Origin: Clytia hemisphaerica | Lineage: Eukaryota; Cnidaria; Hydrozoa; Leptothecata; Clytiidae | DNA length: 64,000 bases | Assembly (NCBI GenBank): GCA_902728285.1 | Contig: CACVBU010000879.1 | Coordinates: 170,382-234,381, forward strand | Reading direction: 5' to 3' | Shown here: positions 21,591-31,903 of the stretch, piece after piece | Layout of the letters: each line of letters starts with the position of its first letter | How positions within the stretch are numbered: the first letter of the stretch is position 1 | Translations under genes and position numbers: made by a program | The notes under the pieces: generated by a model | What the model saw: only the letters and a program-made list of their open reading frames with translations | Databases searched by the model: none | What the model was told of the DNA's origin: nothing

Positions 21591-22477
21591 AAAGTTTGGC
21601 AGCAACTTGAGTTAGACTAATACCGCGATAGTTGTCAACTTTGGTTAAATCACCCTTTTTGGGCACAGGTACAATACAGGAGATAGGCCCCATTCATCTG
21701 GGCGCTCACCGTTTAAGGTTGCATTGCAGAAGTGTAGAAGAACAGTACTGAGAGAATCAAGTTTCCAGAATTCCAGAGGTAAACCATCAAGTCTAGCAGC
21801 TTTTCCGTTTTTCATCTGTTTAAGGCCTTGTTGACTTCGTCAAGAGTAAAATCATCAATATTGATTTCATCGTTCAATTGGAACACTGGATCAATTTCAA
21901 CATTGGCCTCACCCTTTACGTTTATTCAGGAATATTATTTAGAAGGGTTTCAAAATGATCTTTCCATGACTTTTTTGGGTCGTCACTTTTGATAGAGACA
22001 GATGCTGCTTTTTTCTTCCCGCTTAACTCCTTGACAATTTTCCAAGCATTTTCTTAAACCATCAGTAGATTCTGATTTGTTTGCCTGGTTGAGTATATGA
22101 GTTATCCTTCTTTCTTCTTCTCTGACATAAACGTTTTTCAGATTGGTCAGGTTCCTCTGAAGGTCGGTAATTTTGGACTGTAAGACCTGTCTGCGTGCGT
22201 TTGTTATTGATATGGGTTCACTGTCGTTGGTCTTTTTCTTGACTGGTAGGTGGTTCGTATAAGCAGCCATACCAATTTCTGAGAAGTGCTTATAATCTTT
22301 TGTGGTACATTCAGTCCATTTGGTTTGAATTTCATTTTCAACAGCTGTGGCAATGGCGGGATTTTCTAGTATATTCCAGTTGAGTCTATTTAAAGATTTC
22401 TTCTTGGTAGAGTGAAGGCTCAATTTGCATTTGCTAACGACAATGCAATGGTCTGGTCCAGCGAGATCGGATGAACT
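21590..22477 (-). pseudogene. RTE LINE C: endonuclease tail, linker and RT start
   Basis: The 22423-21983 frame begins LSLHSTKKKSLNRLNWNILE and continues through a basic helical linker typical of RTE proteins between endonuclease and RT. Downstream, frames give IDDFTLDEVNKAL-like, GPISCIVPVPKKGDLTKVDN and YRGISLTQVAAKLY, the first RT blocks. DLAGPDHCIVV at the upstream edge is the remnant of the SDH motif. At least three frameshifts or stops occur. Confidence 0.75.
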
Positions 22478-22556
22478 TAATCCCGTAACAATAATCGTAT
22501 TATCATATAGCGTCTATACTACTGTATTACACGCATTGTAAACGACTCCAGTCTAC
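22478..22556. repeat. Partial copy of the 180-bp element (right half)
   Basis: ATCCCGTAACAATAATCGTA, then TACTGTATTACACGCATT, match 16049-16117 closely. It lies exactly between RTE fragments C and D. Confidence 0.75.
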
Positions 22557-22860
22557 CTCGTTTACAGCTTCCTCAACAGTTTTTAAAAGATTCTGTGAAA
22601 ACACATTTATGTCTTCATCGAACGGACGATTTGCTTCAAGCTTCCGATTCAGATTCTCAACACAATGTTTTTCTATATGTTTTAATATAACTATAGGTAT
22701 TGGTAGAGACTTAACATGACGTTTCGGTTCGTTTGGTGTTTTGTTGTATCTTCTTCGAGCAATTCTGGTTGTGGGAGTACATAGGGTTGCTTTGATAAGT
22801 CGGTGGTCTGTGTGAAATGGAATTCGGGAGTAGAAATGTCATTTTTTGTTCGTTTTCGGA
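22557..22860 (-). pseudogene. RTE LINE D: endonuclease end and linker
   Basis: The minus strand reads IPFHTDHRLIKATLCTPTTR, then a basic linker and NRPFDEDINVFSQNLLKTVE. HTDHRLIKA corresponds to the (S/T)DHRLV active-site block of RTE endonucleases. The downstream RT is missing, cut at 22556. Upstream, 22861-23250 is not recognisable as the rest of the endonuclease. Confidence 0.6.
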
Positions 22861-24486
22861 GGCATTGAAGGTAAAGAGTAAGAAGGATTTAATATTACTT
22901 TCTCGCTCGCAATTTCAAATCTATTGATAGTTGTACCGCGCTATCTCGAACGAAATACGTTTCGGAAACTCTTGGCATCCAGTCAGAGGTTGGGTGAGCA
23001 TTAATGTCTATTGTCAATATATTGTACAATATCGCGTGAGCGATAGGTGATGTGGATGATTGATGTAATCAACTCCACTTGCTCGGACTCGGTTACCGCA
23101 AGCCCCAATGTTTCCCATCTTGAAAATGATATTAGGTTCAAATCGAAGATATGTCTTGTCGATCATCATGTTGGCATCCCGTTTTTCATTTACAAGTTTT
23201 GGAAGCAAAAAAAGTTTGCTACGGAATGCTCGACGTATGTCTGATTCTCTCAATCTTGGAAGGATTGGCTAAGTTCGTCCAATCACATTCCTGCCGTGGA
23301 TGTAAAATACCAGAGCTTGTGAGTTCTCTCCTATTTAAGAGGAGTCACTTCTTTGAGGGAATTTCGAACGGCGGTTCGGTTCTCTCAGAAACTTCGACGG
23401 TCTTGTTTCAACCCTTAAAGTGTCTTTGAGATCGAGGTGTGAGGTTATTGTGTGATATAGGTTTGATCGTCTCCTAGGGATTTTCTACGCTCTATAGTTT
23501 AGTTACACTGTATTACTTTAGGCTGAATTTATTTAATTGAAATTTTAGGAGAATTTCAGGGTTACCTGGTTCTCAGATACCCAGGTGGTAGTTAGATTTC
23601 AGTAGTTAATGTTAAAAATCAATATTTATTTAATAGTAAAAGCATTTCGGCTACGTCATCGTCAGTACAAACATTTTTTAAATAAAACTATGGCGAATAG
23701 ATTGAACAGTCGTTAATGTGTTTGGCTGGAAAGTTGGCAAGATCGTCATAATTTATTATATCGTAGGCTGGGTTCTTTATTATATTATCAAGTAGACTAT
23801 GCCAAGCGGTTGCTTGGGTGGCGTGGTAAACGGTAAGCTCTTTGCCACTACCTCTCACAACGCTCAGTGCTTTGGTCGCGTGATGCAGGGACAATTTTTT
23901 TCTGTAAATACTTCATTTCTAATGGTACTAGCTTTCATTGGCAAGTAAGAATATCAATAGAGCTACCGGTGGGTATAAAGTCGTTTGATTAATTTAGGTT
24001 TTATCATATTTAGGATTTATCAAATATAACTGTTTACTTGTAAAGTTATTTCCTTTCTTATATTGTTATATAGTCTGTCTGCAACCACTGCCTTGTTTTG
24101 GGGGTTCCTTCTGTTGGGACTAAATTTTCCCCAAAACTGATTATGGGTTAGTCAAATATGTGACCGCTGAACGAAATTAATTGAAAAATGTCTTACTCTA
24201 TTCTTCTCTTCTCTACTTCCCTCCAACCAGCTGAACGAATTTGGAAATTAAGCAGAATGTTTTTATTGTGGGTGGAAATTATTATTGCAACATTTGACAT
24301 AAAACTATTACTCATTTTAAGATTATTCCTATTCCTTTGACTTGTGAATAGTATGACCATTATATAAAAAGGGGCGACACGGTCAGAGATATCTCTATTT
24401 GAAGATTTGCTTTATGCGATTAACGATAGGTTCCTCTAATAAGATCGACGTGGTCTAAAACCGCCTATGTTCTTTTGATAAAGTTC
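22861..24486. other. No supported gene
   Basis: Minus ORFs at 23014-23253 and 23688-23894 and plus ORFs at 23047-23429 carry no motif I recognise. The 23260-23460 segment is relatively G+C rich and could be a LINE 5' UTR, but this is a guess. Confidence 0.35.
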
Positions 24487-25027
24487 GCTGGGTGATTGGC
24501 GCGAAATTGTTCCAAAATGAAAAATGGCACAGTTTTCCAAATATATTGTGTACTGTGAGATAAGGTAACTTTTTTTGGCCCAAAAATAGTGTAATGGGGT
24601 TGTTTCGCTGGAACAAGCAAAATTATTCTAGTATTCCCTTAAGTTGAACTCTTATTTATGTACTATGTTATGTAGGCTCTAAAAGTTTTACCATACGTAT
24701 CTTTCTTTTTCGGTATATTTCACACTTTGTGTGTTGCGTACGGGACAAAATTAGGATTTCCATTTGTCCTGTACGCGACAAAATTTTCTCTTCAAAGTGA
24801 GAGGCTTTTAACATTGCTACAATTTTGTCGCGTACGGGACAAATTTTTAGCTGTAAAACCCGTGGAAAAAAATTGAAAACAGGAAAACAGCCTATAAAGT
24901 GTGGTGAAACTATTTCTTTAAAAACCTGACAAAATACAAAAACACCAAAAGAAGTTAAATTTTTGAAAGAAAAAAATGTTGAGAATTTGTTGAGCCTTTC
25001 GGAACAATTTCATGCAAATCACCCGAT
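24487..25027. mobile_element. 541-bp foldback MITE
   Basis: The terminal arms 24487-24517 and 24998-25027 are inverted copies, about 31 bp with several mismatches (shared GGGTGATT and GAAATTGTTCC). Inside, GCGTACGGGACAAA occurs three times in alternating orientation (24736-24750, 24765-24779 reversed, 24826-24845), giving additional hairpins. No ORF. Confidence 0.65.
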
Positions 25028-25259
25028 TGTCGCGAGTGAGTTTTAGGTGGGTGAGTTGACGTTAACATAGATTGGTTCATTGTTTGGTTTCACATGAGAT
25101 CGTTATGTGCCAAGGGTTGATATCATATAAGGGTTATGTCAAGAAAATAAGCAACTTTTAAGTTCGTTTCGATGATAATCTTCAACTTTTCCTAAACTTT
25201 ATTTTTGGTTTTTGTAGCCCCACTAACACGCTTGATTATTTTTAATCTAGAAGATCTAT

Positions 25260-25620
25260 GGCCATGTTCTCCATCAGGAAGAAAAAAAATTGATGGCGTC
25301 ATTTAAAAAGCGATGACGTCATCACAAAATTTCCACCTGTCGGAAAAAAGCCCAAATACATGGTTTACAAAAATGTCTGTCACAGTCGAACCAATAAGGA
25401 TATTTAGATTCTGTTTGAAGATTCTGAAAGATACAAGGTGGTCCTTTAACATAATTACCCATTTGTATTTTCCATGAAGATTTTATGTTAAAATCTATGC
25501 TGAAGAGGAGTAAAATTTTGCAAATTTTAATGACGTCATAAATGATGATTAAAAAAAAAAAAATTTTCTTTGAATTCACATTGTCAATCAAAATTTGAAA
25601 ACGATTGGCTAATTAGAAGT
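25260..25620. repeat. TGACGTCAT-containing repeat-like segment
   Basis: The palindrome TGACGTCAT is present at 25314-25322 and 25531-25539, and a variant GGCGTCAT at 25295-25302. These are CRE-like octamer palindromes about 220 bp apart in A+T-rich DNA with no credible ORF. It may be a MITE; its ends were not determined. Confidence 0.35.
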
Positions 25621-26171
25621 TATCAGCACTTTGAAATTTTGAGTTTAAAGCGATTTTAGCTGGGTTATGTCATGTTTCACAATAAAGTCATAAAACCTGA
25701 TCTAGACGACCTATGAACCTAAAAATTTACACAAGTACTCTTAGTAAGATTTTATCATAATCTAATAATATTTTGAAACTTCGGGCCTTTCTTCAGAGTG
25801 GGTTGGTGTCTTTGTAACCAAACGAGCGATTCTAGGGGTGTGAAAAGGGTATTCATTCCGCCCATGTACCCATTTTGCAGTGTTCACAGTTTTACCTAGC
25901 CTGTTAGACGAAAACGGCTTTTTTATCGCGATTTAAAACAAAGAAAAAATTGGTTTGTGGGAAGGCACTGACTAGGTTTTACCGTCTCAATGAAGTATTA
26001 AAAAGAAACTTTCGCTCTCCACCGTTTAAGGATTAACAAAAATTTAGCAAAATCTTGAAAATATTCTTGTTGAGTTCATTTTCTGTCTGAGATGAAAAAC
26101 TTTGCTTTGATACACAACAATAGGATACTTACGCTGTTCTCGATATTCGATAAGATTCATATTCCGAATGA

Positions 26172-26433
26172 TACATTAAAGGAAGAAATTTTGGCGGGAA
26201 GAAAATTTGGCGGATTTGGTCAAAATCCGCCAAATTAAGTTCCCACCGAATTTAATTTTTTCCGTCATCCGCCAAGTTAAATTCCCCGCCAAATTTAAGT
26301 TGCTCTATTTATTACCCAAATGCGTGCTATTTCAGGCTTTAAAACAGGTTTTTCTTTTTTATAGCCTTTTCTGGACAAAAATGTCCTTCGTCCGCCAAAT
26401 TGAATTCCCACCAAAATTTCTTCCTTTAATGTA
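26172..26433. mobile_element. 262-bp MITE with 43-bp TIRs
   Basis: TACATTAAAGGAAGAAATTT at the left end is matched in reverse complement at the right end, with about 39 of 43 bases paired. The interior repeats CCGCCAAATT-type words several times. TA is present at each end. The plus ORF 26207-26554 runs through it by chance. Confidence 0.85.
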
Positions 26434-26447
26434 TTTTCCTATTATAG

Positions 26448-26550
26448 GTGAACGTGAAGACAGACCCGCCCGATGTCTACCAAAATTGATAATTTTACAC
26501 AAGTTAATAAAGATATCGAGTATGGAATATGAACCCAAAGAATTCCTATG
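26448..26550 (+). CDS. Candidate internal exon, unknown gene
   Basis: A CCTATTATAG acceptor and a CTATG/GTAAGT donor bound 103 nt. Only one frame is open, reading EREDRPARCLPKLIILHKLI and KISSMEYEPKEFLW. No family is recognised. It starts 15 bp after a MITE end, so the branch region lies in the MITE. The strong donor and single open frame support it. Partner exons were not identified. Confidence 0.35.
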
Positions 26551-26959
26551 GTAAGTTTTATGTATAGCTTAGAAGATTAGTTTAATATTTTAATGTTCGG
26601 ATTTTTTTCTTTCACTTGAACCAAAATATCTGCTTCATAATAAACTTTTCGTTTATTGGTGCTAAATAGCTCTCTTGAGAAAGGTCAACTTATGCAAACA
26701 CTTTAAATCAAAATTTGAGTTAAATTGAAGGGATATTAAATGTAAGGTAACTTCCATGACAATTTTTATCCAAAGAGGAAGGTTAATGTCTCCTTACAGA
26801 GGATGCCAGGTACTGTATTGAGCGGTCTAATAGTCGCTTTGTCTTGTACTCGTTCTAGTTTATACTGCCTGTTAGCTTGCGAGACACTGTTCCATGTGGA
26901 CTTTTCACGTGTGTCCTTTTTTCGCGAATCAAAGATCTGAAATTTTCGCGTTGATTACT
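26551..26959. other. No supported gene
   Basis: The minus strand near 26890-26810 reads WNSVSQANRQYKLERVQDKA, vaguely like the SVWNxxxxxxxxxLExVQ block of CR1-type LINEs. It is too short to call. Confidence 0.3.
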
Positions 26960-27420
26960 TACACATACATACATAATTCATGCACTTGAAAATAACGACA
27001 TTGGTCCTATCTCTCCACTTGTTCCTGTCGTTTACCGAACGAATTATTTCATCCTTTGTGAGCGCAGTGTCTGGTTCGATGACCTTATTGAGTGTTTTCT
27101 GAAGTCGACCTTTTTTCATCGTCAAGTGGGACGGGATCCCTAAGAATCAATTTCGTAGCGGGTTAATACCCTCTGATGGCATTATGACCGGTAAGTTGCA
27201 GTCTCCTCTTTTGAATTAAGCTGCTTTCTTTTGGATAAAGCTGCTTACTTTTGGATGTGTCCCATAAAAAACCTTGTTTGACACGTGATTATCGGTGGGT
27301 AGGCTCTGAATAGTTTCTTCGTAAGGACAGTCGTGATTGACCAAGATTCACACGATGAAGGAGGATAGATGCCACTGGTTTTAGATTCATACTAAATCTC
27401 CAGACTTTATCAAGTGAATT
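26960..27420 (-). pseudogene. RTE LINE E: C-terminal tail
   Basis: Minus frames give ESWSITTVLTKKLFRAY-like and NHVSNKVFYGT blocks, then LTGHNAIRGY, PVPLDDEK and a segment resembling DTALTKDEIIRSVNDRNKWR. These correspond to CExWTLTxxLxKKL, HxTNxxLYG, LAGHxxR and DTGLxxxEL...NRxxW of RTE tails, as in RTE C. Stops and frameshifts are frequent. Confidence 0.6.
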
Positions 27421-27601
27421 TAACACAGATTAGGCTTGAGAAAGTCTTGTATGAATGTCGTGACTATACAAACAGGCGTCATGACCATTGCTGTGTTCTT
27501 TCTGTGCAAGATTTCAATGGCGTTGACAATTTTCTCCGAAATCCCATAGGCAAGAAGAATCTTGTACATAGTCTTGCTATCAATACTAGTATCTTCATTG
27601 G

Positions 27602-28560
27602 TTGACAGAGATTATCAAAGCTCAAAACCTCAATTCAAATGACTTGAACTTTGCCAAGATCTTTCTTAATTCAAACTTCTCAATCCTTGGAATCGTGAAT
27701 CACAAAATTGTTCACCTTGTTAGGTACAATGAAAACGACGATAACCTACCTGGATGCGTAATGATAACCCGATCGGCCTGGAGGAATACCCAAATTGCGG
27801 CTAATGGTGGAGTACAATCGTGGACAAAAGATTGTAGACAAATGAAATTTCAGTGAAAAATGATGAGAAATAGAGCAAAATGACTCTTCAACGTGTCTGA
27901 AAGGGGAGGGAAGCTAAGAAAAAACACTTTTGAAGTCGTTGCATTGCTTTTGAATTGTTTTTGAGGGGACCACAAGCAAAAAATCAGCGTTTTGATACTG
28001 GTGTAAGCCAGTTAGTAAAGCCCTTGTGGATTGCCCTTGTGGCTAGACTGCAGTGGGTGACTTTGAAAGACTTTGGATGGGTTTGGAAAGCACCCAGAAC
28101 CTCTTGGGAACTTGTTTTTGATCGATATTGAAGTATTTTGCAAATATTGCAGAAGTCTACAAACCTTTTGTCCATGATTGTAGGTCTACTCGTAACCAAA
28201 GCTGCTGAGAGTTACTTTCCATTGTAAAATATGTGAACAAACGAATACTCATAACAACGTTCAGCGGCAACCCCATAACCACAGTCATCGTTAACAATAC
28301 ACCACAAGCTGGTACCCACCATGCCTTTGACCACTACGACGAGCTGACAGACACTATCAATAGTGTGCCAAAGCATGATATTTTACTGGTGCTTGGTGAC
28401 TTTAACGGACACATCGTTAAAGATTACGGCATGATTACTTACCATGAAAAAAACCAACAATAACCAACAATAACGGTCAACGGTCAACTGCCACTCAATC
28501 TTTCCCAGGAATGTCAAACGCAGATTACTTACTGTCAAATCTCCTTTTGTTAACGTGTAC
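27602..28560 (+). pseudogene. RTE LINE F: endonuclease, plus strand, with insertion
   Basis: 27602-27856 reads FSILGIVNHKIVH and VMITRSAWRNTQIAANGGV, matching the N-terminal RTE endonuclease blocks (DILGIxExxIxH, SAWRNxxNAAxGGVG). After about 350 bp of unrelated DNA, 28233-28463 continues RILITTFSGNPITTVIVNN and DILLVLGDFNGHI, the GDFNA catalytic block, then weakly NGQLPLNLSQEC to about 28560. The intervening 27860-28215 has no recognisable ends. Inactive. Confidence 0.7.
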
Positions 28561-28615
28561 GATTTAGGAAAGGTCTCATCAGTACGGTTACCGTTTCGGG
28601 TCTCACTTTGCAGAA

Positions 28616-29171
28616 CTAGAGAAGGAATTTCAAAAGGCCCTCGATGCTCCAAACCTCAAACGGGAGCCCATCAAGTCCTTCCGTTTCTAAAGCATATATT
28701 TGAATCAAGTAAATTAAATTCATGAAATCTTGAAAGTGAGAGCGATTCCTGTTGTCAGCTGAATGATAGGAAAATACACCTTTCAGTTGGGCATTGAAGT
28801 CACCACAGACAAGTAAGAATGAAGGATTTAGAATGGATGTAGTGTGATTAGGGAGAGATTCAAAAAATTCCTCGACTTCGGCTTCTGTTTGAGCAGACGA
28901 TTGTGGTTTTAGAGTTATAGGGTTTCCTATGAAGGTGACTGATACGAAACGATCAGAAATTTCATCGATTGGCAATATTATGACCTCCTTGCAGACGCTG
29001 TAAAATGTGTATATGAACCAAAGACATGAGAAACAATTGGTGGGTCGATATCAAAATGCATTATTGGATGAAAAGCACATACCGAGACGTTGTGCTTGAA
29101 GGACTTGTTTGAATTCTTTTCTCGTGGCTGTCGAGTTTAGGGTACGGAAATTTAGCTTAACAATCATACAT
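28616..29171 (-). pseudogene. RTE LINE G: endonuclease, minus strand
   Basis: The start near 29168 reads MIVKLNFRTLNSTATRKEFK (LxxNVRTLN block). Frameshifted DPPIVSHVFGSYT follows. The 28975-28616 frame carries RFVSVTFIGNPITLKPQSSA, FLLVCGDFNAQL (catalytic GDFNA) and FSYHSADNRNRSHFQDFMN. The C-terminal SDH block and RT are missing. It faces RTE F head to head across about 28560-28616. Confidence 0.75.
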
Positions 29172-30238
29172 TGTATTTATAAGCATATCTAGGCTCAGAT
29201 ATGGCAAAAATTTAAGCATACCGTATTTACATTTTTGCTGTTTTTGGCTGGGATTTTACGGATTTTTGGAATTCCCCTAAATTTTTGCTTATGATATAAG
29301 CATCCTCCAAGCATTTTTCAGCCCTGTCAATCTCTCGAATCTCACTCCGAATCAGTTTTTGGATTTTTGTATGCTTATATAAAAACAAAACATGTAGGGA
29401 TGTTAACCAAATGGTTCTTTTCTCTTTCTTCTGTTATAAGCAGTTATAAGTATGAATCCCTCTATTCGGGTTTAGGATAGATGCTTCATCACGATTCTCA
29501 AAGAGACTATCAGACTCGAGTGTATGACTAAACATTTCAAGGCCTTCAAAATTGGTCCTGTTTTGAGACATACTTCGTGATTTCTGATACATAGTAATGT
29601 AAACATAATGACAGTGAGTGGCTGATTTCTGTCGTTGCCTTGTCCTACTCTGTAATAGCAGCAATGCACAAAAATAACTGCACTGCAATGTGAAAGTCAA
29701 AGAGTCGGTATGCTGACACCTGCCATTTAAACTACGACTGCCGCCAAGAGAAGTTGCTTGGTTTGGTGTGTGTTTTCCTTCAACGTTATCAGACTTCCAC
29801 TAGACTAGTTTCGTTGTGATTCTGATTCTTCACTTTATGCTTGTCGGAAGACATGATAATGCTTGGCCTCCATTAGACCAGCAACTACCAAGCTTTAGCT
29901 CTCAGAAAGAATCATCCCTGGCTCTCTAAGCGCGGTGGATTTGATTCAAACTAAAAGTTACGACACCAGAAAGCTGAAATCTATTTTTATTCAGGTTCTA
30001 GATCTAATCCGCTGTGCTCCGCTCCTTCAGGATGTGGCTCCCAAAGTACAGGTAGAACTGACCTGTACATAAAATTTTCTGATTCACCGCTAGCATAACC
30101 CGGGTCGGGAAGTTTTGGCTACTGAAGGGCAAACTGCGCGTACTTTAGATAGTTATATGGCAATTGAATTAGGACTTCATGATATGCCTTAAAGCTCAAA
30201 GTTTTGGCTTTAAATCATCAATCTTTATTTTATTTCAG
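29172..30238. other. No supported gene
   Basis: Short A+T-rich sequence. TATAAGCATA near 29177-29186 is matched in reverse complement near 29367-29378, a possible small MITE with weak support. Minus ORFs at 29434-29700 are unrecognised. Confidence 0.35.
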
Positions 30239-30343
30239 GATGATTCAAATTCAATGAGCGGCACATAACCCAAAGCAATCTCGCTGTCATGCGCGAATTT
30301 TGTAGCACTTTTTCTTCCTCTATCTTGAAATTAACTCTGACAG
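30239..30343 (+). CDS. Candidate exon, unknown gene
   Basis: TTTTATTTCAG precedes it and ACAG/GTAAGA follows. One frame contains MREFCSTFSSSILKLTLT and runs to the donor; upstream of that ATG the frame closes. It could be a first coding exon with 5' UTR. It does not join in phase to the next acceptor-bounded ORF at 31367 to give a longer product, so support is limited. Confidence 0.2.
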
Positions 30344-31903
30344 GTAAGATTTAGTTTATGAACCGGCTATTAGTCAGATTTCCCCCTAAGGATTCAAATT
30401 TTTTTGCTTGGGAAGAGAGAAGATTCCTCTCTAGTCCTTCTTGCTTTAAACTCAATACGAGTGTATGGTATATTTTCGGTTCTTTCACATCATACCGTCA
30501 TTTCTTTCAATTCTGGAGGTATTCAAGTGAATACGCATAAAACAGATAAGATCTGCGCTGTTTTTAGAATGATGGATTTTCTCTATCACTTTGTTTGTTT
30601 TCACGTGACATATTTTTCGAAATCTAACCGACACACATTTTTTTCAATACGGCGTTCGTGTGAAAACCAAGTGGGTCATGCACTCACAATACTCAATTTC
30701 ATCCCTAGCCCTTCGGGCTTTAAACTCAATGGGTCCGTAAGCAAAAGCATGATTGTTTAAAAAACATCCATTGTTTAAAAAACAATCCATGATCTAGCTA
30801 TGTCAGCAAGGGACAACCGATCTTTAGAGAATTATATACATATTTTTAGCTTGGTAATATGTTTCTAAAGTCTGTTCCAAATTGCAGTTGGTACATTTTG
30901 AAGGAGAAATATTGTAACTACATGTAATACCTCGTTGAAAAGATCTTATTAAAGGTTTTATATTTACATAAGTATTCCCGTTTCATATCAGACACATATT
31001 CATATCAGGACAGTGTCTGCCTATTGTTATATTATGCTAATATAAGTAAGAAAATGTTTTTCTTTACCTCTTTCTGACCAATCTTGTTCCACATCCGTGT
31101 CAATCCAATGTGAAAAAGCTTATGAGTAAAAATTGATGAGTAAGCAAACGATATCACTCTTATTAAAAAACAAAACCTTTATGCGGATGTAAAATCTTTC
31201 ACAAATTTCGAAAATGAAGATGTCAAAATTCAGTGGGGTTGGGAAAATTCAATTATTCAATTAATCTATTTATTTTGTGAATGATAGGAGAATCCAAATC
31301 GGCCTGTCCCTAAGTTCTTTATTCTGTTTGTTGAGATAAAAAAGATTCTCTCTCCTTGTTTTTCAGAATACGAAATTTTGGCGTGAAAATCCCAATTATC
31401 GTGGCTTTATCTGTTGGTGGATAAGCATTTTAATGATGGAATTGTTTTTGCGTATCTGAAGGACCGTTGGTGCGAATGCTTGCTTGATGTTTGTCAGAAT
31501 TGGACGTGTCTTGATGAAATTATATGATGATAATATGGTAATGGATGGATCATCTGGAAGTGATTTCTTTGGTTGAATGTAGCAGTATTTAAATCAGTGT
31601 ATTCATTGATCTCAAAGATGGCCTCTTCAAGCCCTGTCATCAACCGTGGCCCATGTTGCTTGGCCAGTGTTTTAAATTATATCGTTCATTTGGAGAGAGT
31701 TGGCAAAATTAAGTTGTCTCGATATCAATTCAATGATATTTCTTATTAAATTTTACCAAATATTTCTAAGGGCTTTTCTCCTACTAACCAACCATTTCGA
31801 TGAGGTGGGCTTTTATATTTCAAAATGAATTAGTTAGACACTTTCCACTACTAACTAACCGATGATTTGTGTCGTTTTAAAAACAATCTCAATTTTTAAT
31901 ATA
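30344..31903. other. No supported gene; one acceptor-bounded ORF
   Basis: A strong acceptor (CTCTCTCCTTGTTTTTCAG) at 31348-31366 is followed by an ORF to 31459 reading NTKFWRENPNYRGFICWWIS, possibly a terminal exon. Elsewhere a CTTTAAACTCAAT word repeats at about 30445 and 30718. Nothing else is recognised. Confidence 0.25.

Larger units (their letters stand above)
19464..22477 (-). mobile_element. RTE LINE C with a 1-kb insertion
   Basis: Minus order: endonuclease tail (about 22477-22430, DLAGPDHCIVVSKCKLSL), linker (22423-21983), start of RT (about 21980-21590, VPVPKKGDLTKVDNYRGISL), an insertion (about 20550-21590), rest of RT (20545-19840) and C-terminus (19928-19464). The 5' side is cut at 22478 by a copy of the 180-bp repeat. 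Its 3' UTR likely covers 19220-19463. The C-terminal 154-codon frame is intact, so this is the youngest-looking LINE in the window, though it is inactive as a whole. Confidence 0.85.

Noticed and set aside
28383..28652. Minus ORF of 89 codons
   Set aside because: It is the antisense of the plus-strand RTE endonuclease with the GDFNG motif.
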